DNA of 34,524 bases from Nitrospirota bacterium (GTDB lineage: Bacteria; Nitrospirota; Nitrospiria; JACQCE01), in assembly GCA_016201765.1 (NCBI GenBank), contig JACQCE010000117.1:1-34524 (forward strand), given 5' to 3'. Below are positions 7,126 through 14,489 of this stretch, piece after piece (positions within the stretch are counted from its first letter, which is position 1; the number at the start of each line of letters is the position of its first letter). The translations under genes and the position numbers were made by a program. Below the pieces are notes generated by a model, which saw only the letters and a program-made list of their open reading frames with translations, was not told the origin of the DNA and did not search any database.

Positions 7126-10100
7126 ATCGCCGCAACGCGACGCACGCGGTTTTCTATCAGCGCATTACTGCTGGTCGCCGCATTCAGTTGGTTGCTGTGG
7201 CCCCCTCATGAGGCGCAGGCGGCGGTGGCCTATCGAGCGTCAGGCACGTTTACGGCTGGCACCGGCGCGATCACGCCGCCCTATCCGGCCAGCATGGCGG
7301 CGAACGACGTGTGTCTCCTCGTTGTTGAATCGGAAGACCAGTCCATTTCACTCTCCTCGGCGCAGGGCTTTGTTCAAGTGCCGTGGTCGCCGCAGAGCGC
7401 CAATGACGGCAATCCTCCGCCATCAAACCCGTCGTCCCGATTGGCGGTCTACTGGAAGAGAACGGTCGGCGGCGATGCGGCCCCAGCGGTGGCGGATTCC
7501 GGCGACCACACGACAGGTCAGATCCATTGCTTCTCGGGCGTCATCACCTCCGGCAATCCGTGGGACACCGGCGCGGGCGGAAACGATAGTGGAGGGAACG
7601 ACACGACCGGCACCATTGCAGGTTCAACAACGACGGTGGCTAATACCTTGGTGGTCCTTATCACCTCAACGAGCAACAACGGCACGAGCACCGCTCAATG
7701 CTCGGGCTGGACGAATGCGAGTCTCGCCAATCTGACCGAACGGTCCGATAATACCAACACAGTCGGTCTTGGGGGCGGCCACTGTATGGCGACTGGGGAC
7801 AAGGTTGCGGCGGGGGTCTATGCCACGACGACCGTGACGCTGGCGCAGAACTCGCTCAAGGGCGCAATTTCACTGGCGCTCAAGCCGGCGCCGCCCAACC
7901 CGACCCAGATCCATTATCGCTGGCGGAACGACAATGGCGGCGAGTCGCCGCCGCTGAATATCGCCCTGATCTGCGCCACGGCCACCTGCACCGATGTGAA
8001 CATCGATGTGCCCCTGAAGAATCATTTGTCCACGACGCTGGGCTACACGGTGACGACATTCATCGATACCAACACCGCCTGGACGCCGACCAATTACGAT
8101 CTCGTGATCATCTCCGAGTCCACATTGTCCGGAAACACCGCCTGGCTGAAAAATCAGGCCGTGCCCATTCTGACGGTCGAAGGGGCAAACTGGGATGAGT
8201 TTGAATTGGGAACGAGCGGGGACAGCAACATCGGCGGGGATAATGTCATCAATATTACGGATAACTCTCACTATATTACGGCGCCGTTCCCGCTGGGGCC
8301 GTTGACCGTGACCGACCCGGCGACCACCAATCTGACCAATGACCTGGGCTATGTCTCCGGATGGGCGAACGGCGTGACAAAGCTGGCGCATTATAATTCG
8401 GTGCCCGCACGGGCCAAACTGCTGGTTGTGGAGGCCGGCGGTCTGCTGCAAGGCGGCGTGAATACGGCGGCCGAGCGGCGGGTCTTTTTTGCTGCACGAT
8501 ATTTTGCCAGACTGAACGCCAATGGCATCACGATCTTCAACCGTGCGCTGGAGTGGGTCTCCTATGCCGTGGGCGCCGCGACGTTTGCGGCCAACGAAGA
8601 CACGCCGTTGATCGGTCATCCGAAGCTCACGCCCATCCGGGGCAGAATCGAGGTCTCCAACGAGGGCGGAGCCAGCACGGGGGCGCTGACTTACCGGCTC
8701 GAGTATGCCCTGTCGACCGCGGGTCCTTGGACGACCGTGCCGGCATCGGCGACCGCCGAGGACTGGGAAATGGTCGATTCCATCCATTTTGTGGACGGCC
8801 TGGCGACGCAGAACATCGTCCCGGGATTGACGGATGAAAATACGACCTTCGTGGCCGGCCAGCTCAAGGATACCGGTTCGACCACGAGTGCGATCACGCT
8901 GTCATCCACTCAGTTCACTGAAATTGAATATTCGATCCGGGCCACCAACAATTCGACCAATTGCCAGACCTATTATTTCCGCGTGACGAACGCCGGGGCG
9001 ACCACGAATTTTACGTATCCCGTCTATCCGCAGATCACGCTGGCCGGCTCGCCGGCCTGCGTGGCGCCCGTGCCGATCACCAATCTGACGATCACCGCCT
9101 ACAACTCCGAGAACACCATCACCTGGGATAACCCGCCGGCCGACTACACGCAGATTATTGTCTTGGCCAAGACAGCGGACTGCTCATTCAGCGTTGATCC
9201 GACCGGCATCGAGGCGATTGACACCGCCGTCGGCACTGGGGTGGTCATCTTCAACGGCAACCCGGCCGTGGATATGGCCTCCACGTCGGTGACGGTCGGG
9301 GGCGCAACCACCGTCAGTTACACGGCCTCGACCCAGCGGCTCTTGCACAGCGGCCTGATCGACGGGACGATCTATTGTTACAAGGTCTACGCCCGAAACG
9401 GCGATTTGCTTGATGACAACAGCGGCTCGGCCCGGCCGTCAGTGACGGCAAAAGGTACCAATGGCGTGGCACCGAGCGCGGTCTGGAGTTTCAATCTGAT
9501 TTCCACGGCCGGGGCGACACTGGTGCAACCGAGCCTGGACCCCGGCGCATCCATCTATACATCATATGGCAGCGGGACACTGGCATCGATGGGGGCGACC
9601 ACCGGCCTGTTGGGCTGGCGCAATACGCCGGCCTCGGGCGCCATTCAGGATCAATCGGCGGTCGTCTGGATGTCCGGTTCCAGCACCTGCGGTCTGGCCG
9701 GAGCGACCAACTGTATTTTTGCCGCTTCGCAGGACGGCTATCTCTACGCCCGGAATGCCGTGACCGGCGCGGCGGCGTGGAGCTACCGCCATGCCGGGGG
9801 CGACGTGTTGCAGGGCGCGCCGGCCGTGCAAATTAAAGATTACAGCAACGGCGGCTACACCCCGACGGTCGACCGGCTCTTCGCCGTCACCCGCAATGCG
9901 ACGACGAGCGCCAACAAAGTCTATGCGCTGAACCCGACCGTGGCGCCGCCGACGGTGGCCTGGTCGTTTACCGGCGGAGGCGCGAATCCGGCTCTGGATA
10001 TGATCAGCTCGCCGCCGGCGTTGGATTACACGAATAACCGGCTCTATGTAACCAGCAGCTCCAACGGCACGACCCAGCGGAGCCTCTGGGTCTTCGACAC

Positions 10101-10719
10101 CGTGGCGGGCACATTGCTGAGCACCGGGGCGACCTATGGCGGCACCACGCTTGGTGACGTGTTGGTGGCGCCGGCGTTAAACATCACCGGCAGCGTGGTC
10201 TATGTGGGGACGTCGGCCGGCGCGAGCAGCGAGGTGAAGGCCTACAGCACCAGCACCGGCAATCAACTCTGGTCGTTTACCACGTCGAGCCCGGTTGTGT
10301 CGGGCATCTGGGTGGAGTGGCGCGCCGGGTTAGCTGATAACCTGTTCTTTACCACGGCCAACGGGAAAGTCTGGAGGATCAAGGACAATGGGGCGTCCGC
10401 CGCCGATCAATGGGGCGCCGGCGCGCCGACAATTACGTCGGCCTCGTTCCCCGTGGTGATCCCGTCGGCGGGGAAGGTCTATGTGGGCGGCTGCTCCGGC
10501 GCCAGTTGTGCGGCAGCCAGCCTCGGGAAACTCTATCAACTGGCCGTGACCACGGGGACGAAGGAACAATGCCGTAGCCTGGGCACCAACGTGACGGTCG
10601 GTGACCCGGCGTTTGATACCGTGCTCGATCGATTGCTGGCGGGGACCAGCGACGGCAAAGTGCACGAATATGCCGCTCCGGCCGGCCTTCTGGGAGGAGA
10701 TCCGTCATGCACGCCGTGA
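7111..10719 (+). CDS. Large secreted protein with C-terminal PQQ-like beta-propeller
   Basis: About 1202 residues from the ATG at 7111. A Sec signal peptide is seen: an Arg-rich start, hydrophobic ISALLLVAAFSWLLW, then cleavage near AQAA. The N-terminal part is rich in Thr, Ser, Gly and Asn and looks like beta-sandwich modules. An FN3-like segment lies around 9067-9470 (VPITNLTITAYNSENTITWDNP). From about 9475 to the end there are repeated blades of the PQQ-like/WD type (YLYARNAVTGAAAWSY, KVYALNP, VKAYSTSTGNQLWSF, KLYQLAV). Such propellers are often structural, so cofactor binding cannot be assumed. No PEP-CTERM or LPXTG anchor is present. Expression should depend on the riboswitch just upstream. 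GTG 7069, with AGGAGGG 8 nt upstream, is an alternative start lying inside the aptamer's 3' strand. Likely an extracellular or periplasmic adhesin or matrix-type protein. Confidence 0.88.
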   Translation: MGYFIIAATRRTRFSISALLLVAAFSWLLWPPHEAQAAVAYRASGTFTAGTGAITPPYPASMAANDVCLLVVESEDQSISLSSAQGFVQVPWSPQSANDGNPPPSNPSSRLAVYWKRTVGGDAAPAVADSGDHTTGQIHCFSGVITSGNPWDTGAGGNDSGGNDTTGTIAGSTTTVANTLVVLITSTSNNGTSTAQCSGWTNASLANLTERSDNTNTVGLGGGHCMATGDKVAAGVYATTTVTLAQNSLKGAISLALKPAPPNPTQIHYRWRNDNGGESPPLNIALICATATCTDVNIDVPLKNHLSTTLGYTVTTFIDTNTAWTPTNYDLVIISESTLSGNTAWLKNQAVPILTVEGANWDEFELGTSGDSNIGGDNVINITDNSHYITAPFPLGPLTVTDPATTNLTNDLGYVSGWANGVTKLAHYNSVPARAKLLVVEAGGLLQGGVNTAAERRVFFAARYFARLNANGITIFNRALEWVSYAVGAATFAANEDTPLIGHPKLTPIRGRIEVSNEGGASTGALTYRLEYALSTAGPWTTVPASATAEDWEMVDSIHFVDGLATQNIVPGLTDENTTFVAGQLKDTGSTTSAITLSSTQFTEIEYSIRATNNSTNCQTYYFRVTNAGATTNFTYPVYPQITLAGSPACVAPVPITNLTITAYNSENTITWDNPPADYTQIIVLAKTADCSFSVDPTGIEAIDTAVGTGVVIFNGNPAVDMASTSVTVGGATTVSYTASTQRLLHSGLIDGTIYCYKVYARNGDLLDDNSGSARPSVTAKGTNGVAPSAVWSFNLISTAGATLVQPSLDPGASIYTSYGSGTLASMGATTGLLGWRNTPASGAIQDQSAVVWMSGSSTCGLAGATNCIFAASQDGYLYARNAVTGAAAWSYRHAGGDVLQGAPAVQIKDYSNGGYTPTVDRLFAVTRNATTSANKVYALNPTVAPPTVAWSFTGGGANPALDMISSPPALDYTNNRLYVTSSSNGTTQRSLWVFDTVAGTLLSTGATYGGTTLGDVLVAPALNITGSVVYVGTSAGASSEVKAYSTSTGNQLWSFTTSSPVVSGIWVEWRAGLADNLFFTTANGKVWRIKDNGASAADQWGAGAPTITSASFPVVIPSAGKVYVGGCSGASCAAASLGKLYQLAVTTGTKEQCRSLGTNVTVGDPAFDTVLDRLLAGTSDGKVHEYAAPAGLLGGDPSCTP

Positions 10720-11303
10720 AGAAACGGCACACCGCCAATCTGCTGCTGATCGGTCTGTTTGCATCGGCCGCGATGCTCATGCTTCTGCCTGGTTTGGTCC
10801 AGGCTGGCGAGGGGGGATCGGGTCACGGCACCGGTCACCACCCGAAGGTGGAGGCGCGGCTGGCCACGGCCGGCATGGATATGAACGATCTGGTCGGCGG
10901 ACGCAGTTCTAAAAATTTATGGAAAACACTGAAGCCGGGTTCGGCATTTTCCGTGTCGACCGTTCGCGACCTGTTCCTTTACACCTATTGGCGCAGGCTG
11001 TCGGGCGAGCATGTCATGACGCTCATGATTTATGGACCGGATGGCCAGCTCTATCAGCAACGGCTGTTGCCGATCTCAACCGGGACGCCGTCGTCGCCGA
11101 CCCGGTCGGTGCCCGGCATCGAAGGCCTGGTTGAGGTGCAGCAGACCATTTCGTTCGGCGGATACGACGTGTCAATCATTCAACTGCCTGTTGCCGGCAC
11201 CTGGATTACCGAACATCGCCTCCTGGGCTTGTGGCGTGTGGATGTGCACTTGGACGACGCATCGTCGCCCCTGGTCAGCGGGACATTCACCCTCACCGAA
11301 TAG
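10707..11303 (+). CDS. Small secreted protein of unknown function
   Basis: 198 residues. The ATG overlaps the end of the propeller gene by 13 nt and is preceded by a strong GGGAGGAG ribosome binding site, so the two are co-translated. A clear signal peptide (LLLIGLFASAAMLMLLPGL, cleaved near VQA at about residue 33) is followed by a Gly/His-rich stretch GHGTGHHPK that could bind metal. The mature domain looks beta-rich (FLYTYWRRLSG, VMTLMIYGPDGQLYQQRL, TWITEHRLLGLWRVDVHLDD) and ends in SGTFTLTE, resembling the strand pattern of an Ig-like or C2-like sandwich. I do not recognise the family. The shared operon suggests that it works outside the cytoplasm with the large propeller protein, under the same riboswitch. 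Confidence 0.8.
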   Translation: MHAVKKRHTANLLLIGLFASAAMLMLLPGLVQAGEGGSGHGTGHHPKVEARLATAGMDMNDLVGGRSSKNLWKTLKPGSAFSVSTVRDLFLYTYWRRLSGEHVMTLMIYGPDGQLYQQRLLPISTGTPSSPTRSVPGIEGLVEVQQTISFGGYDVSIIQLPVAGTWITEHRLLGLWRVDVHLDDASSPLVSGTFTLTE

Positions 11304-11337
11304 TCTGCTCCCGCTGGATCCAGGGTCTCCGATTGTG

Positions 11338-11366
11338 TTGCGGGCGGGGTTGGTGTGGGGTATAGT
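11338..11366 (+). promoter_or_regulatory. Putative promoter of the peptide/kinase/radical SAM unit
   Basis: TTGCGG (11338-11343), 17-nt spacer, TATAGT (11361-11366), placed 35 nt before the peptide start. Its -10 is identical to that of the riboswitch promoter. It would let the peptide genes be expressed independently of the riboswitch. Confidence 0.45.
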
Positions 11367-11401
11367 GGGGGCTGTTGGTCACATTCTGGGAGGTGACGGC
11401 C

Positions 11402-11566
11402 ATGGCCGATGAACCGGAAGCGGAAAAGAAGCTGCAGCGCCCTCAACCCTATACCAAACCGAAGATTGAGTGGGAAGAGCCGTTTGAACCGGTCACCTCG
11501 GCGATCAGTTGCGCCAAGCGGCCCGGACAGGGCGTCCCCAGCTGCACGGCCGCGCCCCGGCTCTAA
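11402..11566 (+). CDS. Candidate RiPP precursor peptide, 54 residues
   Basis: The ATG at 11402 follows GGGAGGTGA (11388-11396), one of the strongest ribosome binding sites in the window, as expected for an abundant peptide. The N-terminal half is acidic/lysine-rich, then reads YTKPKIEWEEPFEP. Y17, P20 and I22 match the YxxPx(L/I) leader motif recognised by PqqD-like elements in lasso-type systems. The C-terminal half carries Cys37 and Cys48 (SCAKRPGQGVPSC) and ends TAAPRL, a plausible core. The stop lies 11 nt before the HprK-like gene, which runs directly into the radical SAM gene. With the PqqD gene upstream this forms a RiPP-type set. I do not recognise a named peptide family, and the core boundary and modification are unknown. 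An in-frame start at 11375 is less likely given the ribosome binding site. Confidence 0.78.
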   Translation: MADEPEAEKKLQRPQPYTKPKIEWEEPFEPVTSAISCAKRPGQGVPSCTAAPRL

Positions 11567-11577
11567 CACGGAATGGC

Positions 11578-12384
11578 ATGACATCCTCCGTCACGATTGA
11601 GATGGCGGGCATCGCCTGTGCCGTTACGGCGCGGGAACCGGCATTGATGGAGCTGTTGATCCAACGGTACCAGGGCTTTCTTTCGGAGCGGCCGCCTCAT
11701 TTCACGCTGTCGGTGGCGGTTGATCCTTCAGCCGTTGACGGCGATCCGCTGGAGATCAGACCCGTTCCGGTCACGATCAAACGGCGCGACCACCTGATCA
11801 TTCTGGCCGGCGATCAGTGCGCGGCCCAATATGATCTGACATCCCGGACCGGGACGATGACCCTCCCCCTGAACCTGACCCCCCTCGATCTGCTGTTGAA
11901 GACAGTGTATGCCGCATACCTCCTGGATGAGAACGCATTGTTTGTTCACGCCTGCGCCGTTGGTCGACTGCACGGCGGCGATCTCTTCTTCGGCCCTTCA
12001 GGAAGCGGCAAGTCAACGATGGCGGGGCTGGCCGCGGAGGCGGGCGGGGGAGTGCTGGCCGATGAACTGGTGATCATTCGGCAGGCAGGAAGGCACTGTA
12101 CCGTTCACGGCACGCCATTCTGGGACGGCCGTAACGCGTCGGCGGATGTGCGGGGCCTGTTTGCGTTGTCTCCCGACCATCAGTCCGACGCCGTCACGAC
12201 CATGACGCCGCTCCAGGCGCTCCGGCGGCTGCTGCCCTGCATGGGCGATTTCTTTCAGGAGCCCGGTCAACGGGCCCGGTTGTTCGCCCTGACGGGTTCG
12301 CTGGCGCGCTCGACGGTCTGTCAGGAGCTGCGTTTTTCCACCACCGAATCGATGAGAGGATGGCTGGATGCTCGTCTCAGTTGA
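11578..12384 (+). CDS. HprK-like Ser kinase-type P-loop protein
   Basis: 268 residues from the ATG at 11578, 11 nt after the peptide stop. Walker A is GPSGSGKST (residues 139-147), preceded by LFVHACAVG. It is followed by VLADELVII and VHGTPFWDGR, the order seen in the catalytic domain of HPr kinase/phosphorylase relatives. The N-terminal third is a beta-rich domain unlike the HprK regulatory domain. True HprK phosphorylates HPr. Short HprK-like proteins occur in RiPP loci, such as the paeninodin-type kinase that phosphorylates a lasso precursor, and in EPS loci. Placement between precursor and radical SAM gene suggests that it acts on the 54-residue peptide (Ser/Thr present in the core); this is inferred. 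The 3' end overlaps the radical SAM gene by 17 nt. Confidence 0.85.
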   Translation: MTSSVTIEMAGIACAVTAREPALMELLIQRYQGFLSERPPHFTLSVAVDPSAVDGDPLEIRPVPVTIKRRDHLIILAGDQCAAQYDLTSRTGTMTLPLNLTPLDLLLKTVYAAYLLDENALFVHACAVGRLHGGDLFFGPSGSGKSTMAGLAAEAGGGVLADELVIIRQAGRHCTVHGTPFWDGRNASADVRGLFALSPDHQSDAVTTMTPLQALRRLLPCMGDFFQEPGQRARLFALTGSLARSTVCQELRFSTTESMRGWLDARLS

Positions 12385-13564
12385 ATCTGACAGTCATCGA
12401 ACGGGTATGGGAACGGGTATGGGGCTTGCGACGGCGCCCTCCGGCTACGCGCGCTTGGTCCAGCGGGCGGCGAGCGCGTACGTACCCTTGAATGTGCTGG
12501 TGGAACTGACCCATCGCTGTCACCTGGATTGCGTCCATTGCTATCTGGAGGACAATCACGCCCACGGGGCCAAACCCCGTGAGTTGACGCTTGATGAGCT
12601 GTGCAGGCTCATCGATGACCTGGCCGCCGCCGGGTGTCTCTTTCTCACCCTGAGCGGAGGGGAAATCTTCCTCCGACGTGAGACATTGGAAGTGGCTCGC
12701 TATGCCCGCCGGCGAGGCCTGGCAATCAGGTTGTTTACCGCGGGTCTGTTGTTGACGCCCGAGCTGATCTCAGCCATCCGGGCGTTGTACCCGCTGTCCG
12801 TCGAGTTTTCGCTCTATTCCGCCGAGAAGGCCGATCTGCATGATGCCATCACCCGGGCGCCCGGATCACACGGCAAAACCGTCTGGGCGATTCGAGAGCT
12901 GGTCGCCCGGCATGTGCCGGTCGTGATCAAGACCCCCTTGATGCGGGAGGTTTTTCCCGAATATCCCGCCCTTGTCCGGTTGGCCCAGTCCCTTGGAGCG
13001 GCCTATCTGCTTGACCCGACCGTCACGCCGAAAAACGATGGCGACCAGTCCACCTGCGCGCTTCGATTGACCCCGGACCAGTTGACCGCCTTGTATGCCG
13101 ATCCTGCACTTCCAGTGGCGGAGGAAATCCGGACCCTTGTCTCCCGGCAGCGCCCGAGAGACCCCGAAGATGAGGTCTGCAATCTGGGCAAAACGGGCTG
13201 CGCCATTTCACCGTTCGGGGACGTGTATCCGACGCTGGGTTTTCCATGGCCGGCCGGGAACATCAGGGAACAGCCCTTTCGGACGATCTGGCGGGAGGCG
13301 CCCCTGCTGAACAAACTGAGGGCGCTCCGGGTCAAGCATCTTGGCGCCTGTTCCGGCTGCAACAAATTTTCCTACTGCAACCGTTGTTGCATGTGGGCCC
13401 TGATGGACGACGGCGATTTTCTTGGCGGGTCGTCCTGGGCCTGTGACATCGCGGCCGCCAAGGAACGGGCGGCGGGGCTGCCGTCCCATCCCACGCCGCA
13501 TCAGGCGAAGATGCAACAGTCCTCATCTGCGGCGCCCGTGAGCCCGGTTCGCTGCTCGTTCTGA
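12368..13564 (+). CDS. Radical SAM/SPASM peptide-modifying enzyme
   Basis: 398 residues. The ATG at 12368 has GAGAGGA upstream and overlaps the kinase gene. The radical SAM cluster motif is C51-x3-C55-x2-C58 (RCHLDCVHCY), followed by the SGGE motif at 96-99. The C-terminal SPASM region contains CNLGKTGC (271, 278) and CSGCNKFSYCNRCC (328, 331, 337, 340, 341), with Cys359 after it. The usual YPC of SPASM domains reads YPT, so one auxiliary-cluster ligand appears changed or supplied elsewhere. SPASM enzymes such as PqqE and AlbA build C-C, thioether or related bonds in peptides that a PqqD-type protein presents. The likely substrate is the 54-residue peptide encoded two genes upstream. The last 30 residues are polar and probably disordered. 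Confidence 0.92.
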   Translation: MLVSVESDSHRTGMGTGMGLATAPSGYARLVQRAASAYVPLNVLVELTHRCHLDCVHCYLEDNHAHGAKPRELTLDELCRLIDDLAAAGCLFLTLSGGEIFLRRETLEVARYARRRGLAIRLFTAGLLLTPELISAIRALYPLSVEFSLYSAEKADLHDAITRAPGSHGKTVWAIRELVARHVPVVIKTPLMREVFPEYPALVRLAQSLGAAYLLDPTVTPKNDGDQSTCALRLTPDQLTALYADPALPVAEEIRTLVSRQRPRDPEDEVCNLGKTGCAISPFGDVYPTLGFPWPAGNIREQPFRTIWREAPLLNKLRALRVKHLGACSGCNKFSYCNRCCMWALMDDGDFLGGSSWACDIAAAKERAAGLPSHPTPHQAKMQQSSSAAPVSPVRCSF

Positions 13565-13657
13565 CGTTTTCCCGCCGATTTATCAGGCTGCTTGATCCTG
13601 CCACCTGTTTGAGGGATGTCGGATGTTGCCACCATCTGGTTGATCTTGTGAACTAAT

Positions 13658-13686
13658 TTGACAGCTTTGCCGACCTCGGCTACAGT
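13658..13686 (+). promoter_or_regulatory. Promoter of the exopolysaccharide operon
   Basis: Perfect TTGACA (13658-13663), 17-nt spacer, TACAGT (13681-13686), about 75 nt before the export lipoprotein ATG. It sits in the only sizeable gap (13565-13760) before a run of closely spaced genes. I saw no terminator or other element in that gap. Confidence 0.55.
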
Positions 13687-13760
13687 TTAAGTACGAAGGC
13701 GAGATCATCCAGAGGGATACCGGCATTGTGCGAATCGGGTTCCGATCGACGGAGAGCGTC

Positions 13761-14480
13761 ATGATGATACAGAGACGACAGGCAAAAATGCTGGCCGTTG
13801 GAATGCTGATGATGGGCATCGGAGTCGGCTGTACGATCAAGACGCCGGTGCCGACCGTTCAACCGGAGACGACGGTCCGGGCCAGAGTGATGACCATTAC
13901 GCCGGGGGATGTGTTGGAAGTCGTCGTGCGCCGCGGGGCGGGGGAGGACCGTTTTACCTCCACGGTTCGTGAAAACGGCGTCCTCTCCATGTCGTTTGTC
14001 GATGTCCCGGTCAGGGATTTGACGGCGACCGAGGCGGAGCAAAAGCTGGCGGAGGCGCTGACCCCCTTTGTGAAGGAGCCCCGCGTGCAGGTGCTCTTTA
14101 AACAAAAGGTCATTCTGGACCGCTTTTATGTCTTCGGCGAAGTCACCAAACCCGGGGTCTATTCGCTGGAATCGGGCATGACCATCGCCGATGCCCTTGG
14201 CAAGGCCGATGGCTATACCAAGAACGCCTATCTCCCCAGCGTCCGGATCCTGCGGGGGGGAGGGGAGCGGCCGGAAATTCTGCCGGTGAATGTCGATCAA
14301 ATGCTCCACGTGGGCGACATCGCGCAGAATCTGGTCCTGAAAAACCAGGATATTATTTTCGTGCCCCGGAGCCGGATCGGCGATTGGAACGCCTTCATGG
14401 AGGACCTCAAGCCGACGCTGGATGTGATCGAAAAGATGCTCCAACCGCCCATCCTGTATCAAACGATTCGAAACCACTGA
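13761..14480 (+). CDS. Wza-like polysaccharide export outer-membrane lipoprotein
   Basis: 239 residues from the ATG at 13761, chosen for the GGAG 6 nt upstream; an in-frame GTG at 13728 is less likely. The N-terminus carries a lipoprotein-type signal with MLMMGIGVGC, Cys24 being the probable lipidated residue, though the box (GVGC) is weaker than LxGC. A polysaccharide export domain follows (ITPGDVLEVVV, then NGVLSMSFVDVPVRDLTATEAEQ). A SLBB-type domain comes next (VYVFGEV-like FYVFGEVTKPGVYSLESG, NQDIIFVP). Wza-family proteins form the outer-membrane exit channel for capsule or EPS. At 239 residues it is shorter than E. coli Wza and closer to the size seen in exosortase-type EPS loci. First gene of the EPS operon, 9 nt before the Wzc-type kinase. 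Confidence 0.93.
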   Translation: MMIQRRQAKMLAVGMLMMGIGVGCTIKTPVPTVQPETTVRARVMTITPGDVLEVVVRRGAGEDRFTSTVRENGVLSMSFVDVPVRDLTATEAEQKLAEALTPFVKEPRVQVLFKQKVILDRFYVFGEVTKPGVYSLESGMTIADALGKADGYTKNAYLPSVRILRGGGERPEILPVNVDQMLHVGDIAQNLVLKNQDIIFVPRSRIGDWNAFMEDLKPTLDVIEKMLQPPILYQTIRNH

Positions 14481-14489
14481 GGGGACGCC

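Noticed and set aside
9475-10719. PQQ-dependent dehydrogenase reading of the propeller
   Set aside because: Blade repeats are present, but I see no dehydrogenase signature such as an adjacent disulphide-forming Cys pair or catalytic Asp, so cofactor binding is not claimed.
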